DNA of 64,000 nucleotides, taken from Alphaproteobacteria bacterium (GTDB taxonomy: Bacteria; Pseudomonadota; Alphaproteobacteria; Micavibrionales; Micavibrionaceae). The notes below the pieces were generated by a model that did not search any database, was not told the DNA's origin, and was given only the letters and a program-made list of their open reading frames with translations. The translations under genes were made by a program, and so were the position numbers. Of the stretch, positions 54,387-61,586 are shown piece by piece (positions within the stretch are counted from its first letter, which is position 1; each line of letters begins with the position of its first letter). The stretch covers positions 1 through 64,000 of the forward strand of contig JAGRIJ010000013.1 of assembly GCA_020443295.1 (NCBI GenBank), given 5' to 3'.

Positions 54387-54411
54387 CATATATTCATTTT
54401 ACGCATATATG
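54387..54411. promoter_or_regulatory. Inverted repeat between LRAT and XRE genes
   Basis: CATATAT-N11-ATATATG is a 7-base inverted repeat centred in the 57-base gap between the divergent genes at 53918-54361 and 54419. The same bases give an 8-base direct repeat GCATATAT spaced 17 bases apart. It could be an operator for the XRE regulator, but AT-rich repeats also arise around promoters. Confidence 0.4.
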
Positions 54412-54418
54412 AGACGTA

Positions 54419-54775
54419 ATGCAAGCTGAAACATCCTATCCTGCTATTGTGGGGAAATTGCTGGAGAATTTGCGGAAGGAGAGGAACCTCAAGCAGCAGG
54501 ATGTAGCGGGGATGCTCGGGTTGACGCAATCGGCCTGGTCACGGATCGAGCGTGGTCAGTCGGGTTTGTCGATGGAGCTGCTGGTCAGGGTTTGCGATCT
54601 TCTGGAAACCCGGCCCCATGAAGTTTTGGCCGATGCGGACAAAGCCCGGACGGGGCTGATCGCGCAGGGGATCAAGGTTCATCCGCATGTGATTGCAAGA
54701 CCCGAGCGGATGATGGCGGTTTTGGGACTGGCGGCGCTAGGGATGATGATTTTTGCCATTTTGGGCCGGAAGTAA
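54419..54775 (+). CDS. XRE-family regulator with membrane anchor
   Basis: The 118-residue protein has an N-terminal XRE-type helix-turn-helix: LLENLRKERNLKQQDVAGMLGLTQSAWSRIERGQSGLSMELLVRVCDLLE. Near the C terminus a hydrophobic segment (RMMAVLGLAALGMMIFAILGRK) suggests membrane attachment, which is unusual for this class. It may regulate the divergent LRAT gene. The ATG at 54419 lies close to the shared palindrome. Confidence 0.85.
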   Translation: MQAETSYPAIVGKLLENLRKERNLKQQDVAGMLGLTQSAWSRIERGQSGLSMELLVRVCDLLETRPHEVLADADKARTGLIAQGIKVHPHVIARPERMMAVLGLAALGMMIFAILGRK

Positions 54776-54834
54776 CGCTTCTTGTTTTATAGAGCTTATT
54801 GTCTTCTGCCGTTTTCTGGGTAATAACTCTACTT

Positions 54835-55344
54835 ATGAGACTGACAAAGAAAACGAAGCAAATCCGGAAGGTCGCGGGCGCATCCAAGCCTTCTAAGACC
54901 TTGATCGGGCGTTCTGAATGGTGTTCTTTACCCGATCTTGGGCTTCCTGCCGTCAAAGCGCGTATCGACACGGGTGCCCGCACGTCAGCGCTTCATGCGT
55001 TCGATATTCAAATTGTCAAGAAAGAGGAAAAGAAATTTGTTCGCTTCAAAATTCATCCTCTTCAACATAACAGTGATCTGGTCAGAGAATGTGAAGCTCC
55101 ACTGATCCAGCAGCGAGACGTTATCAGTTCTAACGGAGAGCGTGAAAAACGTTGTGTAATTAAAACGATGTTTGTTTTTTCCGGCCTTTCTTTTCCTGCC
55201 GAAGTTACGCTAACGTCGCGCCATAAAATGCAGTTCCGCATGTTGTTGGGGCGTGAGGCGCTCAAGCGCGCGCGTTTTATCGTTGATCCTTCGAAAGCTT
55301 TTGTTCTCGGTAAAATGTCCGATGTATCTTCTCTTTACGACTGA
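54835..55344 (+). CDS. RimK-linked aspartyl protease-like protein (RimB/DUF785 type)
   Basis: The 169-residue protein is a retropepsin-like protein linked to RimK: SEWCSLPDLGLPAVKARIDTGARTSALHA holds the catalytic-type Asp45 in IDTGA, and FRMLLGREALKRARFIVDPSKAF is the flap and C-terminal segment of the DUF785 family. Known family members process glutamate-tagged proteins together with RimK. The ATG at 54835 is used; an upstream TTG at 54799 also keeps the frame. It is 21 bases before the RimK-like gene. Confidence 0.85.
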   Translation: MRLTKKTKQIRKVAGASKPSKTLIGRSEWCSLPDLGLPAVKARIDTGARTSALHAFDIQIVKKEEKKFVRFKIHPLQHNSDLVRECEAPLIQQRDVISSNGEREKRCVIKTMFVFSGLSFPAEVTLTSRHKMQFRMLLGREALKRARFIVDPSKAFVLGKMSDVSSLYD

Positions 55345-55365
55345 TCCCACAGAAAGGGGCCCCCT

Positions 55366-56286
55366 ATGAGAATTGCCGTTCTTGCGAGCAACCCGGAGCT
55401 CTATTCCAACAAGCGCCTCATGGAAGCAGGCGAGGCATGCGGGCACGAGATGAGTTTTATCATCATCAAGAACTGCTACATGGATATCACGGCGCGTAAG
55501 CCGGAGATTCATTATCGCGGGGGTGAAATTCTGGAACGTTTTGATGCCATTATTCCCCGTATCCGTCCGTCCATGACGTTTTACGGATGTGCCGTTTTAA
55601 GGCAATTCGAATTGCAGGGTTCCTATTGCCTGAACGGGCCGATTTCCATCACCCGCGCTCAGGATAAACTCAGAACGCTTCAGATGCTCTGCAGCGACAA
55701 GCATATCAATATTCCAAAAACAGGGTTCGCCAATTCACCGCTGGATACAAAGGACCTGATCAAGATGGTTGGCGGAGCGCCCGTTGTTATCAAGCTTCTC
55801 GAAGGAACTCAGGGTAAGGGCGTGGTTCTTGCCGAAACAGAGAAAGCTGCGGAGAGCGTGATCAATGCGTTCAAGAGTTTGAAGGCTAATATTCTTGTGC
55901 AGGAATTTATACAGGAGTCCAAGGGCGTAGATTTGCGTTGTTTCGTGATCGAAGGGAAGGTTGTGGCCTCGATGGAGCGGCGAGCAGCCAAGGGCGAGTT
56001 CCGTGCCAATATCCATCTGGGTGGCTCCGGGCATAAAGCCAAGGTTACGCAACAGGAAGAGAAGATGGCTATCGAAGCTGCACGTCTTGTGGGGTTGAAA
56101 GTTTGCGGTGTGGATATGATCCGTTCGCATGAAGGGCCGAAAGTTCTCGAGGTCAATGCGTCGCCGGGTCTTGAAGGTGTTGAAAAGGCGACGGGGATCG
56201 ATATTGCCGGGCTGATGATCAAGCATATTGAAAAGAACTTGGTCTTGCCAAAAACTAAAAAGAAAAAGAAGGCAGGGAAAAAGTAG
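55366..56286 (+). CDS. RimK-family alpha-L-glutamate ligase
   Basis: The 306-residue ATP-grasp ligase resembles RimK, which adds glutamates to the C terminus of ribosomal protein S6. It contains [35 protein letters not shown], the ATP-grasp loop [32 protein letters not shown] and metal ligands in [28 protein letters not shown]-terminal Lys-rich tail ([11 protein letters not shown]) is unusual. The substrate may be S6 or another protein. It is in an operon with the RimB-like gene upstream and ends at a strong terminator. Confidence 0.9.
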   Translation: MRIAVLASNPELYSNKRLMEAGEACGHEMSFIIIKNCYMDITARKPEIHYRGGEILERFDAIIPRIRPSMTFYGCAVLRQFELQGSYCLNGPISITRAQDKLRTLQMLCSDKHINIPKTGFANSPLDTKDLIKMVGGAPVVIKLLEGTQGKGVVLAETEKAAESVINAFKSLKANILVQEFIQESKGVDLRCFVIEGKVVASMERRAAKGEFRANIHLGGSGHKAKVTQQEEKMAIEAARLVGLKVCGVDMIRSHEGPKVLEVNASPGLEGVEKATGIDIAGLMIKHIEKNLVLPKTKKKKKAGKK

Positions 56287-56304
56287 AGTTTTTTTTCAGG
56301 GATT

Positions 56305-56332
56305 AAAAAGGGCGACAAATGTCGCCCTTTTT
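56305..56332. terminator. Bidirectional terminator between rimK-like and RTX genes
   Basis: The stem AAAAAGGGCGAC/GTCGCCCTTTTT with a four-base loop sits between the convergent RimK-like and RTX genes and gives a T tract in both directions. Confidence 0.9.
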
Positions 56333-56355
56333 TGTTGGTTTAGAGAAGGGATTTC

Positions 56356-57678
56356 TTAGACAATTGCAATGTGACCGTCCGCGACCATATCTTCGCCTGA
56401 GCCAAGGCCTGTTGCTCCCGCCAGAACGGCAACAAGCTGCATGCCGGCGGCTGTTCCTGCACCATCCGCATCCACTCCGATGACGGTGTTACCGTCGATT
56501 TCTGCGGTGATGATGTAGTCGTTGATCGATTCCGTAGCGGGATTGAAAGAGCCAAGGTCAAGCACGTCCGAGAGAACGATTACGTCTTCACCCGCGGTGA
56601 AGTCGCCGATGATATCGGGACCGGAGGCAATGCTGTCGGTATCGAACAGGAAGGCATCGTGGCCCGCTTCTCCGAAGAGGATGTCTGAGTCCGCGCCTCC
56701 GTAGAGAACATCGTTTCCATCTCCGCCGAACAGGGCGTCATGACCCGCACCGCCGAACAGGGCGTCGTTGCCCTGATCGCCACCCAGAGCGTCATCGCCG
56801 TCCTCGCCCACGAGAACGTCGTCGCCCCAGCCGCCGGAGAGAACATCGTTTCCGGCCCCTCCGAAGAGGCCATCATTGCCGTCTTCGCCTGCCAGAAGGT
56901 CGTTTCCGTCTTCCCCGGCGAGGATGTCATTTCCTGCGCCGCCGAACAAGGCATCGTGCCCGGCACCGCCCGCAAGGAAATCGTCGCCCAGTTCTCCGGC
57001 CAGAACGTCGTTGCCGTCTTCACCGAACAGGGCATCATTGCCGGCCTGACCGTTCAGGACATCATCTCCACTGCCGCCAAAGAGTGCATCGTTTCCAATA
57101 CCCCCGAGCAGCAGGTCGTTTCCATCTCCGCCTGCAAGAACATCGTTGCCTGCGCCGCCGTCGAGAATGTCATTGCCCTCTTCACCAGCGAGGAAATCAT
57201 TGCCCCAGCCGCCGGAGAGAACGTCATCTCCCGTGCCGCCGAAAAGGGCGTCATTTCCGGCTTCTCCGGCAAGGAAGTCGTTTCCTGCCCCGCCCGCCAG
57301 AAGATCATCGTTGGCTCCGCCGAACAAGGCGTCGTTGCCGTCTTCTCCGGCCAGAATGTCCTGCCCTGTGCCCCCGACTAGGAGATCATTACCGTGTCCG
57401 CCGAAGAGGGCGTCATTTCCGGGCCCCCCCGTTAAGACGTCATCGCCCGGACCTCCAAAAAGAGCATCATTGCCCCATTGTCCGGCCAGAAAGTCCTGAC
57501 CGCGGCCGCTTACCAGAAGGTCGCCGCCGGCCCCACCGATCACGACATCGTCGCCCCAGCCTGAAAAGATCGCATCATTCCCGTAACCGCCGGCAATCAG
57601 ATCCGCTCCGGCTGTGCCGAGAAGCAGGTCGTTCAGCAGACTTCCGAGAACCACCGCACTAGGTTTGTTAGTCGTCAT
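56356..57678 (-). CDS. RTX calcium-binding repeat protein
   Basis: The 440-residue protein is almost entirely built from nonapeptide Ca2+-binding repeats of the GGxGxDxLx type (for example GNDALFGGPGDDVLTGGPGN), from about residue 20 to 325. The last 110 residues (about 330-440) are repeat-free: DAFLFDTDSIASG, DIIGDFTAGEDVIVLSDVLD, a typical C-terminal type I secretion region. No N-terminal signal peptide is seen, as expected. No type I transporter genes lie in the window. Calcium-dependent folding after secretion is a family property. It is divergent from a PadR gene across a repeat-rich gap. Confidence 0.93.
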   Translation of the reverse strand: MTTNKPSAVVLGSLLNDLLLGTAGADLIAGGYGNDAIFSGWGDDVVIGGAGGDLLVSGRGQDFLAGQWGNDALFGGPGDDVLTGGPGNDALFGGHGNDLLVGGTGQDILAGEDGNDALFGGANDDLLAGGAGNDFLAGEAGNDALFGGTGDDVLSGGWGNDFLAGEEGNDILDGGAGNDVLAGGDGNDLLLGGIGNDALFGGSGDDVLNGQAGNDALFGEDGNDVLAGELGDDFLAGGAGHDALFGGAGNDILAGEDGNDLLAGEDGNDGLFGGAGNDVLSGGWGDDVLVGEDGDDALGGDQGNDALFGGAGHDALFGGDGNDVLYGGADSDILFGEAGHDAFLFDTDSIASGPDIIGDFTAGEDVIVLSDVLDLGSFNPATESINDYIITAEIDGNTVIGVDADGAGTAAGMQLVAVLAGATGLGSGEDMVADGHIAIV

Positions 57679-57723
57679 TTTTACGTACTCCTATTGTCAT
57701 AATGTTGATTGGCTATTTTTGTA

Positions 57724-57793
57724 CGGTACTCTGTATAGCGGTACTTGTCAATACATAGTACTGTTATGCAGAGTAATGCGTTGCAGAGTACCG
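57724..57793. promoter_or_regulatory. Repeat-rich regulatory region between RTX and PadR genes
   Basis: The gap between divergent genes holds the inverted repeat ACGGTACTCTG/CAGAGTACCGT (57723-57733 and 57784-57794), a direct repeat TGCAGAGTA (57768-57776 and 57782-57790), and several GTAC/AGTA half-sites between them. A reverse -35-like TTGACA is at 57746-57751. These are suitable targets for PadR, whose gene starts 76 bases away. They overlap the proposed forward promoter. Confidence 0.55.
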
Positions 57794-57809
57794 TTTTTCG
57801 AGCTATAAT
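57781..57809 (+). promoter_or_regulatory. Probable promoter of padR gene
   Basis: TTGCAG, 17 bases, then TATAAT gives a near-consensus sigma-70 promoter, with a start point near 57816 and about 54 bases to the padR start. The -35 lies in the inverted and direct repeats, so PadR binding there could block its own transcription. Confidence 0.6.
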
Positions 57810-57869
57810 GTAGCTATCGGGTCAGTTAAAACCCTTTGTAAAATCTAAAAAATTTAAGGAAAAAGGGCG

Positions 57870-58217
57870 TTGAGCGAACTTTCCGTCGATAGCTGGATTG
57901 CACAGATCAGAAAGGGTCTGGTCGAGCTTTGCGTGCTCGCAATTTTGTCGCGCGGGGAGGCTTACGGTTATTCCATCCTAAAACAACTGGAGGAGTATCC
58001 GGGGCTGGCCTTTAAGGAAAGTACGCTTTACCTTGTTCTGGGGCGTTTGAAAAAAGAAGGGCTGGTCAGTGTGCGGACAGGCCCTTCCGAATCAGGGCCG
58101 CCGCGGCGTTATTTCAAGCTGACTGCAACAGGGAAAAGGCGGCTGCATGATATGCGGCACTACTGGGAAGATACCAACAAGGCAATCATCCGGTTGCTTG
58201 AGCAAGTCGAGGACTGA
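57870..58217 (+). CDS. PadR-family transcriptional regulator
   Basis: The 115-residue protein has the PadR winged helix: LVELCVLAILSRGEAYGYSILKQLEEYPGLAFKESTLYLVLGRLKKEGLVSVRTGPSESGPPRRYFKLTATGKRRL, with the ESTLYxxLxRLxxxG recognition-helix pattern. The start is a TTG at 57870 with an AAGG site upstream. It is followed three bases later by a HAAS-domain-type membrane protein. Such PadR-HAAS pairs are common; they sense envelope or membrane-active compounds. It probably regulates its own operon and perhaps the divergent RTX gene. Confidence 0.9.
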   Translation: MSELSVDSWIAQIRKGLVELCVLAILSRGEAYGYSILKQLEEYPGLAFKESTLYLVLGRLKKEGLVSVRTGPSESGPPRRYFKLTATGKRRLHDMRHYWEDTNKAIIRLLEQVED

Positions 58218-58219
58218 GC

Positions 58220-58732
58220 ATGGAGCATTTATCCCGCGCCGGACGAAAACGGCTCAGGAAATATTTAAAGAAAGTCAGCCGCGCCATGAAACGCAAGGGC
58301 GCGGACAAGGAGGAAATCGAGGCGGTTGTCGAGAGCCTGAAGGAGCAGGTGCTGGAGATTGTCGGACAGCCGGAAGAAAAGGCCGGGAAGGATGTCATTG
58401 AGGAAATTCTCGGTAATTTCGATGCACCCGAAGCTTTTGGGGAACAGGTTGCGCTCACAGTTTCTCCGAACCGCGATCCTACGGCCTGGGTCGGGCAGTT
58501 CAGCGCGCGGGCCAGTATCGGGGGGGTTTTCATTGCCCTTTTTATCGGCCTGATCGCGCATGCATCGGGCGGGCAGGGGAAGGATATCGGCGGCGTTTTC
58601 TTTCTTATTTGTGAGGCTATGGCCCTGATTACCGGGATCATGAAGTTCAAGACCAAGCCGGGAAAGATCGGCACGTATATTTCCGCCCTTCTGTTGCTGT
58701 TCTTTATTATTGCGGTGAATGCAAATAAGTAA
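58220..58732 (+). CDS. HAAS-type (PadR-associated) membrane protein
   Basis: The 170-residue protein has a charged helical N-terminal half with a segment IEAVVESLKEQVLEIVG, typical of the HAAS domain found with PadR regulators, and then three hydrophobic segments (about residues 95-116, 124-140 and 150-166). Its start is three bases after the PadR stop, so they are co-translated. The role is presumed to be signalling with PadR; no enzyme motif is visible. Confidence 0.75.
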   Translation: MEHLSRAGRKRLRKYLKKVSRAMKRKGADKEEIEAVVESLKEQVLEIVGQPEEKAGKDVIEEILGNFDAPEAFGEQVALTVSPNRDPTAWVGQFSARASIGGVFIALFIGLIAHASGGQGKDIGGVFFLICEAMALITGIMKFKTKPGKIGTYISALLLLFFIIAVNANK

Positions 58733-58738
58733 AAAAGT

Positions 58739-58763
58739 CGCCTGATATACGAGATATCAGGCG
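58739..58763 (-). terminator. Terminator downstream of hsp20
   Basis: A ten-base-pair stem CGCCTGATAT/ATATCAGGCG with loop ACGAG lies past the hsp20 end; on the reverse strand it is followed by ACTTTTTTAC. The + strand side lacks a T run, so it serves the reverse direction. Confidence 0.75.
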
Positions 58764-58787
58764 GGGGAGAGGCTTAGAGTCGGTGAG

Positions 58788-58964
58788 TTAAAACTTCAGC
58801 TCGCTTTCTTGATCGATCTGCCGGATATTCGCCGGCTTTTTCAGTACTTTTCCTGGTACGCCGATCTTGTTGCAAAGTGGTGCCGCCAGAGAAGCCCAGC
58901 CCGGTGGGAGCGGACAGAAAGCTCCTTCTGGCGGCTCTCTCGGGTCAGTCTTTTTTTGCTTTAT
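58788..58964 (-). other. Open frame without start codon after hsp20
   Basis: On the reverse strand between the hsp20 stop and its terminator, an open frame of about 55 codons ends in TAA (58788-58790), with a protein-like sequence including PPGWASLAAPL and KIGVPGKVLKKPANI. No ATG, GTG or TTG lies in it. It begins within the last hsp20 codons, where a run of seven A occurs. A +1 slip there would fuse it to hsp20. It may also be chance; see findings. Confidence 0.25.
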
Positions 58965-59421
58965 CTATGACAGACTTGCCGGCTTTATCGTTAATCGGGA
59001 TCATGCGAGGCTTCTTCTCTTCGGGGACGATCCTCGTGAGAGAAACCGTCAGCAAACCATCTTTCAGATCCGCTTCTTTGACCTTGATATAGTCCGCCAG
59101 ACGGAAAGTGCGTTCGAAGGAGCGTGTCGCGATTCCGCGGTGGAGAACCTGCACACCTTCCTGCGCTTCCTGTTTCTTGGTGCGGCCTGTAACGGTCAGA
59201 ACGCCATCCTGCAGAACGATGTTCAGGTCTTCCTGCTGGAAACCTGCTATGGCCATCGTGATGCGATAGTCGTCTTCGCCCAGTTTTTCGATGTTGTAAG
59301 GGGGGTAGTTGTCAAAGCTTTCGCTCGTGTCGCGTAAAAGCGATTCGAACAGGTCGTTAAATCTGTCGAAGCCAACAGTTTGACGCATTAAGGGTGTGGT
59401 GAGTGCTAAGACGTTTGTCAT
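58945..59421 (-). CDS. Small heat-shock protein (HSP20/IbpA family)
   Basis: The 158-residue protein is an alpha-crystallin-type chaperone that holds unfolded proteins. N-terminal region VGFDRFNDLFESLL, then the crystallin domain: DDYRITMAIAGFQQEDLNIVLQDGVLTVTGRTKKQ, FERTFRLADYIKVKEADLKDGLLTVSLTRIVPEEKKPRMIPI with the C-terminal IPI anchor motif. The start ATG has an AAAGGAG ribosome site. A CIRCE-type operator lies upstream, so HrcA repression is expected. A run of seven A lies at the very end of the gene. Confidence 0.95.
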   Translation of the reverse strand: MTNVLALTTPLMRQTVGFDRFNDLFESLLRDTSESFDNYPPYNIEKLGEDDYRITMAIAGFQQEDLNIVLQDGVLTVTGRTKKQEAQEGVQVLHRGIATRSFERTFRLADYIKVKEADLKDGLLTVSLTRIVPEEKKPRMIPINDKAGKSVIDKAKKD

Positions 59422-59501
59422 TTTTATCTCCTTTCAAAGCAAGATTAACAAACATTTTCAATAAACTACGGACCCAATCAGGCATCCGTTATGTCTCTAT
59501 T

Positions 59502-59529
59502 ACTATACACAACCTGCTCCAAGAGTCAA
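59502..59529 (-). promoter_or_regulatory. Promoter of hsp20
   Basis: Reverse strand TTGACT, 16 bases, TATAGT gives a sigma-70-type promoter with a start near 59495 and a leader of about 75 bases. The CIRCE-type repeat begins six bases upstream of the -35 element. Confidence 0.7.
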
Positions 59530-59535
59530 TAATTT

Positions 59536-59562
59536 TTGGCACTCCTGAGCAAGGAGTGCCAA
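59536..59562. promoter_or_regulatory. CIRCE-type HrcA operator
   Basis: TTGGCACTC-N9-GAGTGCCAA is a perfect inverted repeat matching the CIRCE element TTAGCACTC-N9-GAGTGCTAA with one symmetrical change (A to G). It is the binding site of the heat-shock repressor HrcA. It lies 115 bases from the hsp20 start, next to its promoter, and about 57 bases from the start of the hydrolase at 59619, which might also respond. Confidence 0.88.
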
Positions 59563-59618
59563 TGCCCTGATTTTAAAAAAATCTATCGGTCAGGAAAAAA
59601 TTCAATAGTATAACTTTC

Positions 59619-60536
59619 ATGAAGAAGCTCTATTACCCGCTCGTGTTTTTCTTTCTTTTCGCTTCAGCCCTGTTCCCAGCGATTTATCTCTGGAAGCTGA
59701 CTTCGTTTTTTATCGGCCCCTTTCATAGTGAGAAAATCTACAGGCCGACAGATATTCCTGTGTACGATATTACTTTTCAGGATGATCTTGGAGCAATTCT
59801 TAAAGGGTGGCTTGTTCCCGGAGAAAAGGGGAAGGGCGTCGTTCTTATCCTGCATGGTTATACCAGAAACAGAAATATCCTCCTCAGGCGCGCCCGTTTT
59901 TTACATCGCGAAGGGTATTCGGTGATGCTTTTTGATTTTCAGGGCCATGGCGAGAGTTCCGGGGATTATGTCACTTTTGGGTATCGGGAGTCTCATAACG
60001 TCAAGGCTGCGGTGAGTCTGCTTCGCCAGAAATATCCAGGAGAGAAACTTGCCATTATCGGGACATCGATGGGGGCTGTCAGTGTTTTTGCAGACGGGAA
60101 AGCTGCCCAAGCCGATGCGTATGTTCTTGAAAGCCCCTTTTTAATCCTCAGCAGATATTTCTCGGTACAGTTATCTGATTTCTACGGGGTCAAAAGCCCT
60201 GTTCTTTTTTTCTTCTTTAAGACGCTGCTCGATATGAGGGTCGGGTTTGATGTCGACCATTTCGTACCCCGAGAGGGGCTGAAGACTCTTACCGGACCTC
60301 TGCTTCTGGTGGCTGCGCGCGAAGACAGGTTTATTACCCTGCCGGAGATACAATCATTCTATATTTTTGCTCCGAAACCCAAGGAACTCTGGATTATTGA
60401 TGGTATGGACCACAGTGACTATTCGCATACTGTTTCCGATCAGTATGAAAAAAAGGTTCTGGCTTTTCTTCAAATGTATCTGCGTGGAAGCGGCGTATGG
60501 GAGCAGCAGAAGCATCTTCGGGATAGGGGGCACTGA
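59619..60536 (+). CDS. Membrane-anchored alpha/beta hydrolase, copy 1
   Basis: The 305-residue protein has an N-terminal membrane helix (LVFFFLFASALFPAIYLW) and an alpha/beta hydrolase core: VLILHGYTRNRN, nucleophile elbow AIIGTSMGAVSV (Ser in GTSMG), acid in AAREDRFIT and the catalytic His in IDGMDHSDYSH. It would be a serine esterase or lipase facing the periplasm. It is 1 base ahead of a similar gene (60538-61431). The substrate is unknown. Confidence 0.85.
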   Translation: MKKLYYPLVFFFLFASALFPAIYLWKLTSFFIGPFHSEKIYRPTDIPVYDITFQDDLGAILKGWLVPGEKGKGVVLILHGYTRNRNILLRRARFLHREGYSVMLFDFQGHGESSGDYVTFGYRESHNVKAAVSLLRQKYPGEKLAIIGTSMGAVSVFADGKAAQADAYVLESPFLILSRYFSVQLSDFYGVKSPVLFFFFKTLLDMRVGFDVDHFVPREGLKTLTGPLLLVAAREDRFITLPEIQSFYIFAPKPKELWIIDGMDHSDYSHTVSDQYEKKVLAFLQMYLRGSGVWEQQKHLRDRGH

Positions 60537-60537
60537 A

Positions 60538-61431
60538 ATGGAAAAACCAAATAGAAAGAAAGAGCGCTGCAACTGCCGAGGGTTTTATTCCGCTTTTTTT
60601 GTTTTCTTTGGATTTATCGGCATTTTTCTGTGGCATTTCGGAACGCTTTTTCTCGGGCCGTTTCCTAATCTTAATCAACCGATCCCTCCAGGTCTTCCTG
60701 TCGAAGTTCTTTCTTTCAGGGATGAGGCGGGGACGTTTTTAAAAGGCTGGCTGATTAAGGGGCAGCCGGGTAAAGGTGTCGTCGTTGTTCTTCACGGGCA
60801 TGGCGGCAATAAAAGCATGTCTCTTGGCCGTGTGCGATTTTTGCATGATGCCGGTTACAGCGTTTTTGTTTTCGATTTTCAGGGTCATGGGGAGAGCCAA
60901 TTGAAATCCGTCACTCTTGGTTATGAAGAAGCCCGAAATGTCCGGGCAGCCCTTGCTTTATTGAAATCCCGTCTTCCAAAAGAAAAAATCGCTCTTATCG
61001 GTCCATCGCTTGGCGGTGCCGCACTCCTCGTAAAAGGGCAAGTCATTCCTGCCGATGCTTATATTTTTGAAGGAGTATACTATTCGCTGGAGCGAACAGG
61101 AGAGCACAGGCTGGCAGAGATTACAGGCCAGGGGATTGCACACTGGCTGGCGCCGTTACTGGCTGCACAAGTCCGGTTAAGGCTGGGCTTTAGTGCGGAT
61201 GCGCTGGAGCCGATTGCAACGGTTTCAGAGCTGAAAGCTCCTGTCCTGATTATCGGAGGGACAAAGGACCCTTATGTTACGGAGGAAGAGACAAAAGTTT
61301 TATATGAAAAGGCACCTGAGCCCAAGGAACTCTGGCTGGTTGAGGGGGGCGGGCATCTTGATTTTTTTCTGTTCGGACCGAGTGAATACAAACGGCGAGT
61401 TCTGGCCTTTTTGGAGACGCATTTTAAGTAA
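60538..61431 (+). CDS. Membrane-anchored alpha/beta hydrolase, copy 2
   Basis: This is a 297-residue paralogue of the preceding hydrolase. It has an N-terminal helix (FYSAFFVFFGFIGIFLWHF), HG motif VVVLHGHGGNKSMS, elbow ALIGPSLGGAAL with the nucleophile Ser in GPSLG, acid in IGGTKDPYVT and His in VEGGGHLDFF. The DFQGHGES segment (VFDFQGHGESQ) also appears in copy 1, so the two are tandem duplicates. The start ATG is one base beyond the stop of copy 1, in effect coupled. Longer frames upstream overlap copy 1 and are not used. Confidence 0.85.
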   Translation: MEKPNRKKERCNCRGFYSAFFVFFGFIGIFLWHFGTLFLGPFPNLNQPIPPGLPVEVLSFRDEAGTFLKGWLIKGQPGKGVVVVLHGHGGNKSMSLGRVRFLHDAGYSVFVFDFQGHGESQLKSVTLGYEEARNVRAALALLKSRLPKEKIALIGPSLGGAALLVKGQVIPADAYIFEGVYYSLERTGEHRLAEITGQGIAHWLAPLLAAQVRLRLGFSADALEPIATVSELKAPVLIIGGTKDPYVTEEETKVLYEKAPEPKELWLVEGGGHLDFFLFGPSEYKRRVLAFLETHFK

Positions 61432-61586
61432 ATCAACTTCCTGAAATCACTGAATATTTTTGATTTTTGGTCTTATCTGGGGTTTTTCTTCCCTATTTTA
61501 TTCAAGAATATTATAATAAGCGCTTTAAAACGGCGCAAAGATATGCGCGGCATAATATGGCTTAAGCCATTGCGGGTACAGGCGGG

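Noticed and set aside
56740..57381. Forward 213-codon frame opposite the RTX repeats
   Set aside because: The antisense of Gly/Asp repeat DNA gives long repetitive frames; no start site or protein family.
56640..57640. Tandem repeats seen as a possible CRISPR or DNA repeat array
   Set aside because: The repeats are coding RTX nonapeptides of varying sequence, with no spacers and no palindromic repeat unit.
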